In this document: positions 1-6,103 of the stretch, piece by piece
Numbering within the stretch: the stretch's first letter is position 1
Layout: the number at the start of each line of letters is the position of its first letter
NCBI GenBank assembly: GCA_002256535.1
Contig: NMUJ01000023.1
Span: 1 to 12,603 of the forward strand
Length of the DNA: 12,603 bases
Source: Caldifarciminota bacterium 4484_18
GTDB taxonomy: Bacteria; Hydrothermota; UBA3073; NMUJ01
Reading direction: 5' to 3'
Program-made: the position numbers and the translations under genes
Notes under the pieces: model-generated
Database searches by the model: none
Seen by the model: only the letters and a program-made list of their open reading frames with translations
Told to the model about the DNA's origin: nothing

Positions 1-394
1 AATTTTCTAGACTGCTGCCCCCCGTAGGGGTGGGGCCCTTGTCTCAGTGCCCCTCTGGCCGGTCACCCTCTCAGGCCGGCTACCCGTCATCGGCTTGGTG
101 GGCCATTACCCCACCAACTACCTGATGGGCCACAGGCCCCTCCCGAAGCGGCCCTTGCAGGCCTTTGGTGGTAAGAACTTGTGTTCCTACCACCATATGG
201 GGTATTAGCCCCAGTTTCCCAGGGTTATCCCCCACTTCGAGGCAGGTTACCTGTGTATTACTCAGCCGTCCGCCGCTAGAGCTGAAATCTCATAGATCCC
301 CAAAGGGAACCTATGAGACCAACCCCCGCTCGACTTGCATGTCTAAGACACGCTGCCAGCGTTAGCCCTGAGCCAGGATCAAACCCTCCATCCA
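1..394 (-). rRNA. rrs: 16S ribosomal RNA, 5' part (partial, runs off the left edge)
   Basis: This is the first quarter of small-subunit rRNA, read right to left. The complement of the universal 5' site (E. coli positions 8-27) lies at 368-387 and the EUB338/338R site at 14-31, so the mature 5' end falls near 394 and the window edge near E. coli position 368. The 27F site differs from E. coli by one base (AGGGTTTGAT). The EUB338 site differs at 20 and 29, a compensated U-A to C-G change. Helix 6 is long, with an 8-bp outer stem at 288-295 and 311-318. A 12-bp hairpin at 167-194 is a lengthened helix 9, and helix 10 is also extended. The gene is preceded on its strand by candidate tandem promoters and boxA, so it probably heads an rRNA operon. 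The exact mature 5' end is an estimate. Confidence 0.97.
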
Positions 395-479
395 AATATA
401 AATCCAGAGTAAGGTACCGCAACCGAAGCACCGATATGAATTTCAAAGACCGTTTGGATTGATCAATGTAGTTAATAAC

Positions 480-507
480 TTAATAATGCAATCTCCTCAA
501 CTGTCAA
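480..507 (-). promoter_or_regulatory. Candidate rRNA promoter P3
   Basis: On the minus strand a perfect TTGACA (502-507) is followed by 16 bases and TATTAA (480-485, four of six matches). A start near 473 would give a leader of about 80 bases that lacks boxA. This is the weakest of the three candidates because transcripts from it would miss the antitermination signal. Confidence 0.4.
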
Positions 508-512
508 CCCTC

Positions 513-521
513 TAAAGAGCA
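513..521 (-). promoter_or_regulatory. boxA antitermination element of the rRNA leader
   Basis: TGCTCTTTA on the minus strand matches the core of the bacterial rrn boxA consensus exactly. It lies about 120 bases before the mature 16S 5' end, in the leader of the P1 transcript. In known systems NusB/S10 bind this RNA element to protect rRNA transcription from Rho. The motif and position are seen directly; the function is by analogy with characterised rrn leaders. Confidence 0.75.
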
Positions 522-526
522 TTTCA

Positions 527-554
527 AATATACCTCCTTGCTACAGTCAGTCAA
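527..554 (-). promoter_or_regulatory. Candidate rRNA promoter P2
   Basis: On the minus strand TTGACT (549-554), a 16-base spacer and TATATT (527-532) each match consensus at five of six positions. The expected start is near 520, at the first bases of boxA. The geometry is the same as in the divergent promoters near 4700. An AAGGAGGT octamer (532-539) lies at the spacer/-10 boundary, so it may simply be promoter sequence. Confidence 0.55.
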
Positions 555-567
555 GGGCGAACCACTT

Positions 568-596
568 AGAATATAATCCCACCCATCCAGTGTCAA
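568..596 (-). promoter_or_regulatory. Candidate rRNA promoter P1 (sigma70 type)
   Basis: On the minus strand TTGACA (591-596) is followed by a 17-base spacer and TATTCT (568-573). The -35 box is a perfect consensus match and the -10 box matches at four of six positions. A start near 560 would give a leader of about 165 bases before 16S that includes boxA. The -35 box begins four bases after the stop codon of the metallo-hydrolase gene. Confidence 0.65.
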
Positions 597-599
597 CTT

Positions 600-1286
600 T
601 TAATTACACGCGTGATGCACAAATTGACGTACAAATTCTGCCCCCCTCTGGGTGACGATCTTTAAATCATTAGGTAATAACAACTCGTAATCGAAGTTAG
701 CCAGCTTTTTGAGTGATTCACACTCTTTGTTAACATCCCATGAGTAAGGGTTGGGTCCCTTCTTTAATCTCATATATGCCAACGTGTATGGCACGGTATC
801 ACCTGGAAACAGTATCCTACGGTGTTCATCTAATAACGCTATACTGCCTTTTGTGTGCCCTGGCACATGTATGACTTTAAGGTTACCTATTTTATCGCCA
901 TCCCTAAGCTTGATATCAACCTTTGTGAAACACTTCTTGAACATCATATGGCCTATCCATAGTAGTAAACGTGTCCACCAGATTCTACCGTCCTTCCATA
1001 CTCTCTGCTTACCTTCAATGTATGGGGCTTCTATCTCGTGAGCAACTACTTTACTACCTGTGATATGTTTGAGCCGTCTCGCATTACCAATGTGGTCAAT
1101 ATGGTGATGTGTAAGCACTATAAATCCTATATCTCTGGGATCCCTTCCCATCTTCCTTATGTAGCGTAGTATCCTACCAGTATAGCCTGGTACCCCCGTA
1201 TCTATCAGTATAAGTTTCTCACCTTCTACCAAATATACGCTGCTGGGGAATAACCTGATGCGGTGTACTCCATCCACTATCTTCAT
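600..1286 (-). CDS. Metallo-beta-lactamase-fold hydrolase with incomplete metal site
   Basis: This 228-residue cytoplasmic protein has the MBL fold signature. Residues 60-65 are HHHIDH (H60, H62, D64, H65), VPGHTKGS supplies H144 and FPGDT supplies D163. The usual final ligand, His in a C-terminal GHG-type motif, is replaced by LPND (residues 204-207), so the second metal site lacks one ligand. A hydrophobic, Trp-rich insert at about residues 102-120 (WWTRLLLWIGHMM) could cover the active site or touch the membrane. The start is ATG at 1286, overlapping the murA stop as TGATG; a GTG one codon earlier is possible. It is probably translationally coupled to murA. No substrate can be named from sequence; glyoxalase II, RNase Z-like and lactonase activities all occur in this superfamily. 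Confidence 0.88.
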   Translation of the reverse strand: MKIVDGVHRIRLFPSSVYLVEGEKLILIDTGVPGYTGRILRYIRKMGRDPRDIGFIVLTHHHIDHIGNARRLKHITGSKVVAHEIEAPYIEGKQRVWKDGRIWWTRLLLWIGHMMFKKCFTKVDIKLRDGDKIGNLKVIHVPGHTKGSIALLDEHRRILFPGDTVPYTLAYMRLKKGPNPYSWDVNKECESLKKLANFDYELLLPNDLKIVTQRGAEFVRQFVHHACN

Positions 1287-2530
1287 CACCCGATACGCTC
1301 GATGTCTGCTCCAACACTTCTCAACTTATCGTCTAATCTTTCATACGCACGATCTATGTGGTACACTCTATCGATAGTGGATTCACCATTTGCACCAATT
1401 GCAGCCACCACCAGAGCAGCACCACATCTTGCATCTGATGCCATGACGGGTGCACCCCACAGTTTATTCACCCCATATATGGTTGCAACCCTATCCTCTA
1501 TCACCACACGTGCACCCATCCTCTGTAATTCTGGAAAGTGTGTAAACCTATTCTCATAAAGTGACTCCTCCACGAAACTGGTACCTTCAGCTAACGTCAG
1601 CACCGCACTAAATATAGGTTGAAAATCAGTTGGGAACCCTGGGTATGGTGCTGTCTTAAAGTTTACCGCCTTCAACCGCCGTGTGCAGGTTACCCTTATT
1701 CCAGGGTCATCCTTATGAATTTCCACACCCGCTTCCTGCAATTTCAGTATTTCAGACGTAGAATCTTCCCATCTTGCACCCTCTATGAATATATCGCCAC
1801 GTGTGATAGCGGCAGCTGCCATAAACGTATCAGCTTCAATATAATCTGGCCCTATAGTGTATTCGATACCATGGAGTTCGGATACGGGATGGATGAGCAC
1901 TTGGTCACCTTCCATACTTACCTTGGCACCTGCTTTATTGAGAAACTGTGTGAGTTCCTTAACGTGTGGTTCCAGTGCCACATTGATAAGCCGTGTTGTA
2001 TTTTGTGCCATAACGGAACCCATGATGAGGTTCTCTGTACCGGTGACAGATCGTTCCTCAAGGTATATGGTACCACCCTTTGGCCATCCTTTTGCTTTGA
2101 TGGCACCAGCAAACTCTTGGATATCCACCCCCATACGCTTGAACCCATTTATGTGTACATCTATTGGACGATGTCCGATAGCACAGCCACCGGGTCGTGC
2201 CACTTCAACCTCACCCAACCTCGATATCAACGGACCCATCACGAGTATCGAGGCACGCATCTGCTTCACCAGTTCGTAAGGTGCTGCAGGTTGCTGTATT
2301 GTCTTTGCATTTATGATGAGTGTGTTACCTTCAAATTGGTGCTCTACCCCCATGAATGTAAGTATCTCAAGCAATGTACGTACATCACGTAATCTCGGCA
2401 CATTATGTAGGACAACCTCCTCTTTTATGAGTAACGATGCCGCTATTATGGGTAGGCTAGCGTTTTTAGCCCCCTGTACACGTAATTTACCACGAACTGG
2501 GTTCCCCCCAATAATACGAAACTTCTGCAT
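1286..2530 (-). CDS. murA: UDP-N-acetylglucosamine 1-carboxyvinyltransferase MurA
   Basis: MurA transfers enolpyruvate from PEP to UDP-GlcNAc, the first committed step of peptidoglycan synthesis in the cytoplasm. The 414-residue protein aligns over its whole length with E. coli MurA as I recall it. It has GAKNASLP (K22, N23), RPGGCAIG with the catalytic and fosfomycin-target C116, FPTDFQ with D302 (equivalent to E. coli D305) and YERLDDKLR near the C terminus. Retention of Cys rather than Asp at 116 predicts fosfomycin sensitivity of the enzyme. I chose ATG at 2530 because it gives the E. coli numbering of K22 and overlaps the upstream stop as TGATG; GTG at 2533 is the alternative. It lies in the middle of a four-gene minus-strand cluster with no gaps on either side. 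It shows this organism makes peptidoglycan. Confidence 0.97.
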   Translation of the reverse strand: MQKFRIIGGNPVRGKLRVQGAKNASLPIIAASLLIKEEVVLHNVPRLRDVRTLLEILTFMGVEHQFEGNTLIINAKTIQQPAAPYELVKQMRASILVMGPLISRLGEVEVARPGGCAIGHRPIDVHINGFKRMGVDIQEFAGAIKAKGWPKGGTIYLEERSVTGTENLIMGSVMAQNTTRLINVALEPHVKELTQFLNKAGAKVSMEGDQVLIHPVSELHGIEYTIGPDYIEADTFMAAAAITRGDIFIEGARWEDSTSEILKLQEAGVEIHKDDPGIRVTCTRRLKAVNFKTAPYPGFPTDFQPIFSAVLTLAEGTSFVEESLYENRFTHFPELQRMGARVVIEDRVATIYGVNKLWGAPVMASDARCGAALVVAAIGANGESTIDRVYHIDRAYERLDDKLRSVGADIERIG

Positions 2531-3588
2531 CACTTATGTGTAGGGGGATGTGCCACCACCAGTGTATGACCACGATCGTTAGCCCATGCCTTAAGGAAAT
2601 AAGTCTTAGTTGAATCCGGTGTCTCATATATGGGACCTTTGAAGAAGGTGCTCACCACCTTATCCCACATGTTTTTAAGCTTCACCTCACAATACACGTA
2701 ACTTTTGGCAGGATCATTAGCATACGCATATACTCTAAACTGGGTAAGTGTATCGATAAGCTCATAATACGGACCTTCTGCATACGCGGGTGAGTATTCA
2801 GGCCAATAATCTATGACCTCACCTCCCATGGTTATTTCGATAAACGCTTTCCTACGTAATGAGTCGAACATCTCCTCGGGTGGATATCGGCCATTTACAC
2901 GCCTGTGATCTTCTATTTTATCTTTTATCCTGAGTAGACCAAGTCGCGCTTTCGCCATAATGGCAGAGGTATACACCATAGGTCGTATATCTTGTCGGTA
3001 TTGATCGAGTAATAACCTAAGTCGTTGCATACCTTCCCATCCCTTCTTTATAGCACCCCATTTCGCATATCCAGCCTCCGTCTTGCGAAAGCTATCAATA
3101 GCGGTTTTCATCTCCATATAGAGAAGGCTATCCAGTTGCAGCTCATCCAAATTACGGGTAGCTTCATCCAGCGTAATTGTAATCGTATCCTCGACCCTCT
3201 TACCCATAAGTTCGGCCCATTTGCGTTTGAATAACGTATGGAGTATTTCCATGTTCTTACGATAATCCACCAGCTTTGTCGTATCCGTAACCACATCCAC
3301 CATGGATTGCATACTATCAAAATATGTTGCTAATTTGGTAGCTCTTTTAAGTAATGTCTCCCTAAGGGTAGCTTCCCGTTCAGCGGGTGCCATTTTATCA
3401 AGTTTGTCGTAAACATCCACCACAATAGATATGGGATCTTCTATCTTCAGTGTATCCTCGAATGGGATAAGGTCTACCTCAGCTTCGTATTTCCGCAAGC
3501 AGTACATAACTTTAGCTAATTGTGAATCCACCTTACCACGCATCTCTTCCGGTAGATACGATAACGTGAGCCCATAGAACTCCTGCAT
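2530..3588 (-). CDS. C-terminal part of a frameshifted secreted lipoprotein, pilin-like motif
   Basis: This 352-residue frame has no signal peptide of its own. Its first ATG (3586-3588) has no ribosome binding site upstream, and a TAG closes the frame shortly before it. It overlaps the end of the lipoprotein frame to its right and is probably the same gene after a one-base shift at an A5 run (3592-3596). Removing one base joins the frames as AFHF-HMQEFYG. Most of it is helical and charged, rich in Lys, Arg and Glu. Residues 217-246 (RIKDKIEDHRRVNGRYPP...) resemble the alpha1-to-loop region of type II secretion major pseudopilins. The last 100 residues are aromatic-rich and suggest a beta domain. 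The family is not recognised. The stop overlaps murA, so expression is probably coupled. Confidence 0.7.
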   Translation of the reverse strand: MQEFYGLTLSYLPEEMRGKVDSQLAKVMYCLRKYEAEVDLIPFEDTLKIEDPISIVVDVYDKLDKMAPAEREATLRETLLKRATKLATYFDSMQSMVDVVTDTTKLVDYRKNMEILHTLFKRKWAELMGKRVEDTITITLDEATRNLDELQLDSLLYMEMKTAIDSFRKTEAGYAKWGAIKKGWEGMQRLRLLLDQYRQDIRPMVYTSAIMAKARLGLLRIKDKIEDHRRVNGRYPPEEMFDSLRRKAFIEITMGGEVIDYWPEYSPAYAEGPYYELIDTLTQFRVYAYANDPAKSYVYCEVKLKNMWDKVVSTFFKGPIYETPDSTKTYFLKAWANDRGHTLVVAHPPTHK

Positions 3589-3793
3589 GTGAAAAATGAA
3601 ACGCTAACACTTCTTTAAGATCAGCATTAGGACCTGGGTATGCGCCATTGTCCACCCTGTAGGCTTCGAGCGCATTACGTATCTCCGTCAGTGTCTTCTC
3701 GGCCTGTCGTACGTGCGCAAAGTCCTCAAACGTACCTTTGGATTGGCACCCCATTATGAAGATGAATGCATAAATTAACATGAAGTATCGCAT
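3533..3793 (-). CDS. N-terminal part of a frameshifted lipoprotein, pilin-like motif
   Basis: An 86-residue frame starts at ATG 3791-3793 with GGAGGT (3797-3802) four bases upstream. Residues 1-16 (MRYFMLIYAFIFIMGC) form a signal peptide ending in a lipobox with C16, so the product is likely acylated and exported. Residues 37-60 (IRNALEAYRVDNGAYPG) match the helix-and-loop pattern of GspG-like pseudopilins. After about residue 67 the frame continues with no family-like features (SHAGVLWAHVIV...) while an adjacent frame opens for another 350 residues, so I read the tail as out of frame. The intended product would be about 420 residues. The gene lies 33 bases after the TIM-barrel gene and probably shares its promoter. 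The alternative, two separate overlapping genes, is less likely because the second has no start signal. Confidence 0.65.
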   Translation of the reverse strand: MRYFMLIYAFIFIMGCQSKGTFEDFAHVRQAEKTLTEIRNALEAYRVDNGAYPGPNADLKEVLAFHFSHAGVLWAHVIVSTGRDAW

Positions 3794-3826
3794 TTTACCT
3801 CCTTTGACTGAAAATACACTTGCATG

Positions 3827-4654
3827 TTATTTCGTCAACTTATTATTATGGTGCCAAACATTAAGGAGGCGTTTCATACTTAACACAGCAAGCTCCCTTG
3901 GTCGTGTCTCAAGTATCAACACACGTTCTTTGGAATCAAGCAACTCCAAATAGTAACCCCAGTTTATGTTACCTTCACCTATGATGTTATGTTCGTCAAT
4001 CTTACCCCAGTTATCGTGTAGGTGTACGTTCTTCACTTTGTGCAGGAAACGTAGGAAGAAAGCCTCCTCACGTTGCTTCTCATCATGATCGAGAGTATTT
4101 GAATGCCCTATATCCCATGTCAAGTATAGTGGCAATTCCGGTAGTAGGCTTTCCAGTACCTCATATGATAGTGGGTAGCGCATCTCAGACGTATTCTCTA
4201 TACAAAAGAATAGCCGCTTATCCTGCATGTACATACCTATATCTTTGATGCTCGAATATAAGCGTTCGTATTCTTGTTCGTACCAGAGTTCCCATGTACG
4301 TAATATTTTACCTTGTGTAGCTAATGGCATTGAGCGTCCCAAATGCACCGTAATCGCATATGCTGTAAGCTCCTCAGCGAAATCTATGTATTCCTTAAGT
4401 CTTTCGATAGTCGCAAGTCGTATCTTATCATCTATGAAAAACGAGAAGTTGGTTGGCACATGAAATAAGAGGATAAAATTCTCATCCCTTATCGCACACC
4501 GTTCAGCGCTATTTATTTGTTCAGGTTGAAAATTGGGTGACAATAGATGTAGCTCCACCGCCTGGAATCCGTTCTGCTTTCCAAACCTTATTGCCTCGAG
4601 TATACTCTCGGTATCATACGAGGCTTGATATCCGATAGGGCTCGCGAGTCGCAT
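3827..4654 (-). CDS. Xylose-isomerase-like TIM-barrel protein (AP endonuclease 2 family)
   Basis: This 275-residue protein has the divalent-metal TIM barrel shared by sugar isomerases/epimerases and endonuclease IV. Likely metal and active-site residues appear in the expected order: E34 (AVELHL), H65 (LLFHVP), H104 (TVHLGR), E153 (FCIENTS), D181 and H184 (TWDIGHSN), H213 and D214 (VHLHDN), H222, E227 (GEGNINW) and E249 (LILETRP). The HLHDN...H...GEG block is the strongest family mark. It could be a sugar or inositol-derivative isomerase or a DNA-repair endonuclease; sequence alone does not decide. There is no signal peptide, so it acts in the cytoplasm. It is the first gene of the minus-strand cluster. 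It starts six to seven bases after a candidate -10 box with no ribosome binding site, suggesting a leaderless message. Confidence 0.88.
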   Translation of the reverse strand: MRLASPIGYQASYDTESILEAIRFGKQNGFQAVELHLLSPNFQPEQINSAERCAIRDENFILLFHVPTNFSFFIDDKIRLATIERLKEYIDFAEELTAYAITVHLGRSMPLATQGKILRTWELWYEQEYERLYSSIKDIGMYMQDKRLFFCIENTSEMRYPLSYEVLESLLPELPLYLTWDIGHSNTLDHDEKQREEAFFLRFLHKVKNVHLHDNWGKIDEHNIIGEGNINWGYYLELLDSKERVLILETRPRELAVLSMKRLLNVWHHNNKLTK

Positions 4655-4661
4655 AGTTTAC

Positions 4662-4689
4662 AAGATATGAATCAACGGTTATCAGTCAA
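4662..4689 (-). promoter_or_regulatory. Promoter of the minus-strand cluster, leaderless type
   Basis: On the minus strand TTGACT (4684-4689), a 16-base spacer and TATCTT (4662-4667) are followed by seven bases and the ATG at 4654. The predicted start of transcription coincides with the start codon. No Shine-Dalgarno sequence is present. The geometry mirrors the facing promoter at 4738-4765. Confidence 0.6.
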
Positions 4690-4737
4690 TAATTTTCGAT
4701 ATCCCCCTGCATCCATCCAGTAAATTGGAATCCATTA

Positions 4738-4765
4738 TTGACATATTGGCAAAATTCCCTATTTT
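4738..4765 (+). promoter_or_regulatory. Promoter of the def-ribosomal protein operon, leaderless type
   Basis: A perfect TTGACA (4738-4743), a 16-base spacer and TATTTT (4760-4765; or ATTTTA one base on) lie six bases before the def ATG at 4772. Transcription should begin at or within a base or two of the start codon. No Shine-Dalgarno sequence fits between the -10 box and the ATG. Confidence 0.65.
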
Positions 4766-4771
4766 AAAAGC

Positions 4772-5260
4772 ATGTTTAAGTTAAGGTACTATCCAGACCC
4801 CGTATTACGACGTAAGGCGTACGAGGTTAGGGATTTCGATTCGAGCAACCTCGAGTTCATACTCGAGAATATGCGCCGTATATTCATCGAACATGATGCT
4901 ATAGGGTTGGCTGCACCTCAGGTAGGTTTACTCAAACGCATATTCCTTCTGAAGCTGGACGATAAGCTTGAGGAATTCATCAATCCCGTCATCATCGAGA
5001 CTTCTGGCAAGAACCTTAATGAAGAGGGTTGTCTAAGTTTCCCTGGCCTTTATTTTAAAATAGAGCGTGCACGTAAAGTGACGATCAGTGCATACAAAGC
5101 AGATGGCAAAAGGGTTGAACGTAAGTTTGAAGGTATAATGGCACGTGTGGTACAGCATGAAGTTGACCATTTGAACGGTGTTTTATACATCGACTACTTG
5201 ACGCCCGAAGAACGTTTAAAGGTCGATTTGCTATTTATAGGTGCGTTGGAGGAGGTATGA
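4772..5260 (+). CDS. def: Peptide deformylase
   Basis: Peptide deformylase removes the N-formyl group from nascent proteins using a metal ion. All three family motifs are present in this 162-residue protein: GLAAPQVG (G45-G52, with Q50), EGCLS (metal ligand C87) and QHEVDH (H129, catalytic E130, H133). Length is typical for bacterial enzymes. It is the first gene of the plus-strand operon and has no ribosome binding site, with the start codon at the predicted transcription start. The C terminus carries GGAGGAGG (5248-5255), which serves as the ribosome binding site for rplM. Its stop overlaps the rplM start as ATGA. Pairing def with ribosomal protein genes places co-translational processing with ribosome synthesis. 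Confidence 0.97.
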   Translation: MFKLRYYPDPVLRRKAYEVRDFDSSNLEFILENMRRIFIEHDAIGLAAPQVGLLKRIFLLKLDDKLEEFINPVIIETSGKNLNEEGCLSFPGLYFKIERARKVTISAYKADGKRVERKFEGIMARVVQHEVDHLNGVLYIDYLTPEERLKVDLLFIGALEEV

Positions 5261-5673
5261 CGACCACTACAGAGAGAAAGTGGTACCTTATAGATGCTGC
5301 GGGCAAGACACTTGGGCGACTTGCTTCACAGATTGCGCTCATACTACGTGGTAAACATAAACCCCAGTATCAGCCGCACCTTGATCTCGGTGATTACGTG
5401 GTAGTCATCAACGCTGAAAAGGTGCATGTTACTGGCAAAAAGGAGACCGACAAACTCTACTATAGGCATTCAGGTTATCCAGGTGGGCTCAAGGCTATCC
5501 CGTTGAGTGTGATACGACGTAAACATCCCGAATTCCTCATCTATCATGCTGTGAAAGGTATGCTACCAAAGAATCGACTCGGCCGAAAGATGCTCAAAAA
5601 GCTAAAGGTTTATCGTGGCCCTTCTCACCCACATATTGCACAAAACCCAGAACCATTAGATATAGGGGCATGA
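5257..5673 (+). CDS. rplM: 50S ribosomal protein L13
   Basis: L13 is an early-assembling protein of the large subunit that binds 23S rRNA. The 138-residue sequence has the expected family blocks: KWYLIDAAGKTLGRLAS near the N terminus, GDYVVVINAEKVHVTGKK (about 45-62), YYRHSGYPGG (about 68-77) and AVKGMLPKNRLGR (about 98-110), followed by LKVYRGPSHPH. The ATG lies in the ATGA overlap with def and is preceded by GGAGGAGG. As in most bacteria it is followed at once by rpsI (one base gap). In several bacteria L13 represses its own operon; no such site is visible here. Confidence 0.98.
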   Translation: MTTTTERKWYLIDAAGKTLGRLASQIALILRGKHKPQYQPHLDLGDYVVVINAEKVHVTGKKETDKLYYRHSGYPGGLKAIPLSVIRRKHPEFLIYHAVKGMLPKNRLGRKMLKKLKVYRGPSHPHIAQNPEPLDIGA

Positions 5674-5674
5674 G

Positions 5675-6103
5675 ATGGATACACCCGAAATTTTAGAAGA
5701 AAAGGCACCCGAAGTTACTTGGTATGCGGCTACCGGGCGCCGTAAAACCGCCACCGCACGTGTGCGGTTACGGCCAGGAGGTGGCAAGATGACAGTCAAC
5801 GGCAAGCTACTTGAGGAGTATTTTAAGAACCAGCTTGCCCTCATAAATGATATACTGTTGCCATTCAGGCTCACCGGTACACTTGGTAAGTTCGACCTCT
5901 TCGTACGTGTTGATGGTAGCGGTTTGTCCGGACAGGCAGGTGCCATCCGTCACGGTATCGCACGTGCACTGGTGCTTTATAATCCCGAGTTCCGCTCCAC
6001 ACTCAAGACAGCGGGCCTGCTCACACGTGATCCTCGCACGAAAGAACGCAAAAAGTATGGGTTAAGGAAGGCCAGGCGTGCACCTCAGTGGAGGAAACGC
6101 TGA
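5675..6103 (+). CDS. rpsI: 30S ribosomal protein S9
   Basis: S9 sits in the head of the small subunit and its C-terminal tail reaches the P-site tRNA. The 142-residue protein has a short acidic N-terminal extension, then TGRRKTATARVRL (20-32), GSGLSGQAGAIRHGIARAL (about 81-99, the family signature with Ser for the second Gly) and LLTRDPRTKERKKYGLRKAR. The tail ends PQWRKR rather than the nearly universal PQFSKR. The terminal Lys-Arg is kept, but Phe-Ser is changed to Trp-Arg. A GGGG run (5664-5667) lies seven bases before the ATG. The 3' end contains the ribosome binding site of rpsB, and its stop overlaps that start. Confidence 0.97.
   Translation: MDTPEILEEKAPEVTWYAATGRRKTATARVRLRPGGGKMTVNGKLLEEYFKNQLALINDILLPFRLTGTLGKFDLFVRVDGSGLSGQAGAIRHGIARALVLYNPEFRSTLKTAGLLTRDPRTKERKKYGLRKARRAPQWRKR

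Larger units (their letters stand above)
472..522 (-). other. Possible 16-codon leader ORF in the rRNA leader
   Basis: An ATG at 520-522 (minus strand) opens a 16-codon frame, MLFRGLTVEEIALLSY, ending with TAA at 472-474. AAGGAGGT, a perfect match to the usual anti-Shine-Dalgarno sequence, lies nine bases upstream (532-539). The frame overlaps boxA and candidate promoter P3, so chance is a serious alternative. If P2 is used, its transcript starts at about this ATG and excludes the ribosome binding site. Only P1 transcripts would carry both. Confidence 0.2.

Noticed and set aside
167..194. Strong 12-bp hairpin that could be a terminator
   Set aside because: It lies in the 16S rRNA at the position of helix 9 and has no following T run.
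165..365. Open frame across the 16S region
   Set aside because: It falls in a structural RNA gene and its protein has no recognisable features.
1619..2392. A 257-codon open frame on the plus strand opposite murA
   Set aside because: It is antisense to a clearly conserved murA gene, is rich in Cys and His, has no ribosome binding site, and no family pattern is seen. It follows from the murA codon bias.
3586..3600. Programmed frameshift as the cause of the lipoprotein split
   Set aside because: The T5 site is not followed by a stop in the first frame, there is no slippery heptamer of the X-XXY-YYZ kind, and I see no stimulatory Shine-Dalgarno element. A base-count error or mutation is simpler.
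4655..4771. Riboswitch in the divergent intergenic region
   Set aside because: Each promoter sits almost at its start codon, leaving no room for a 5' RNA leader.
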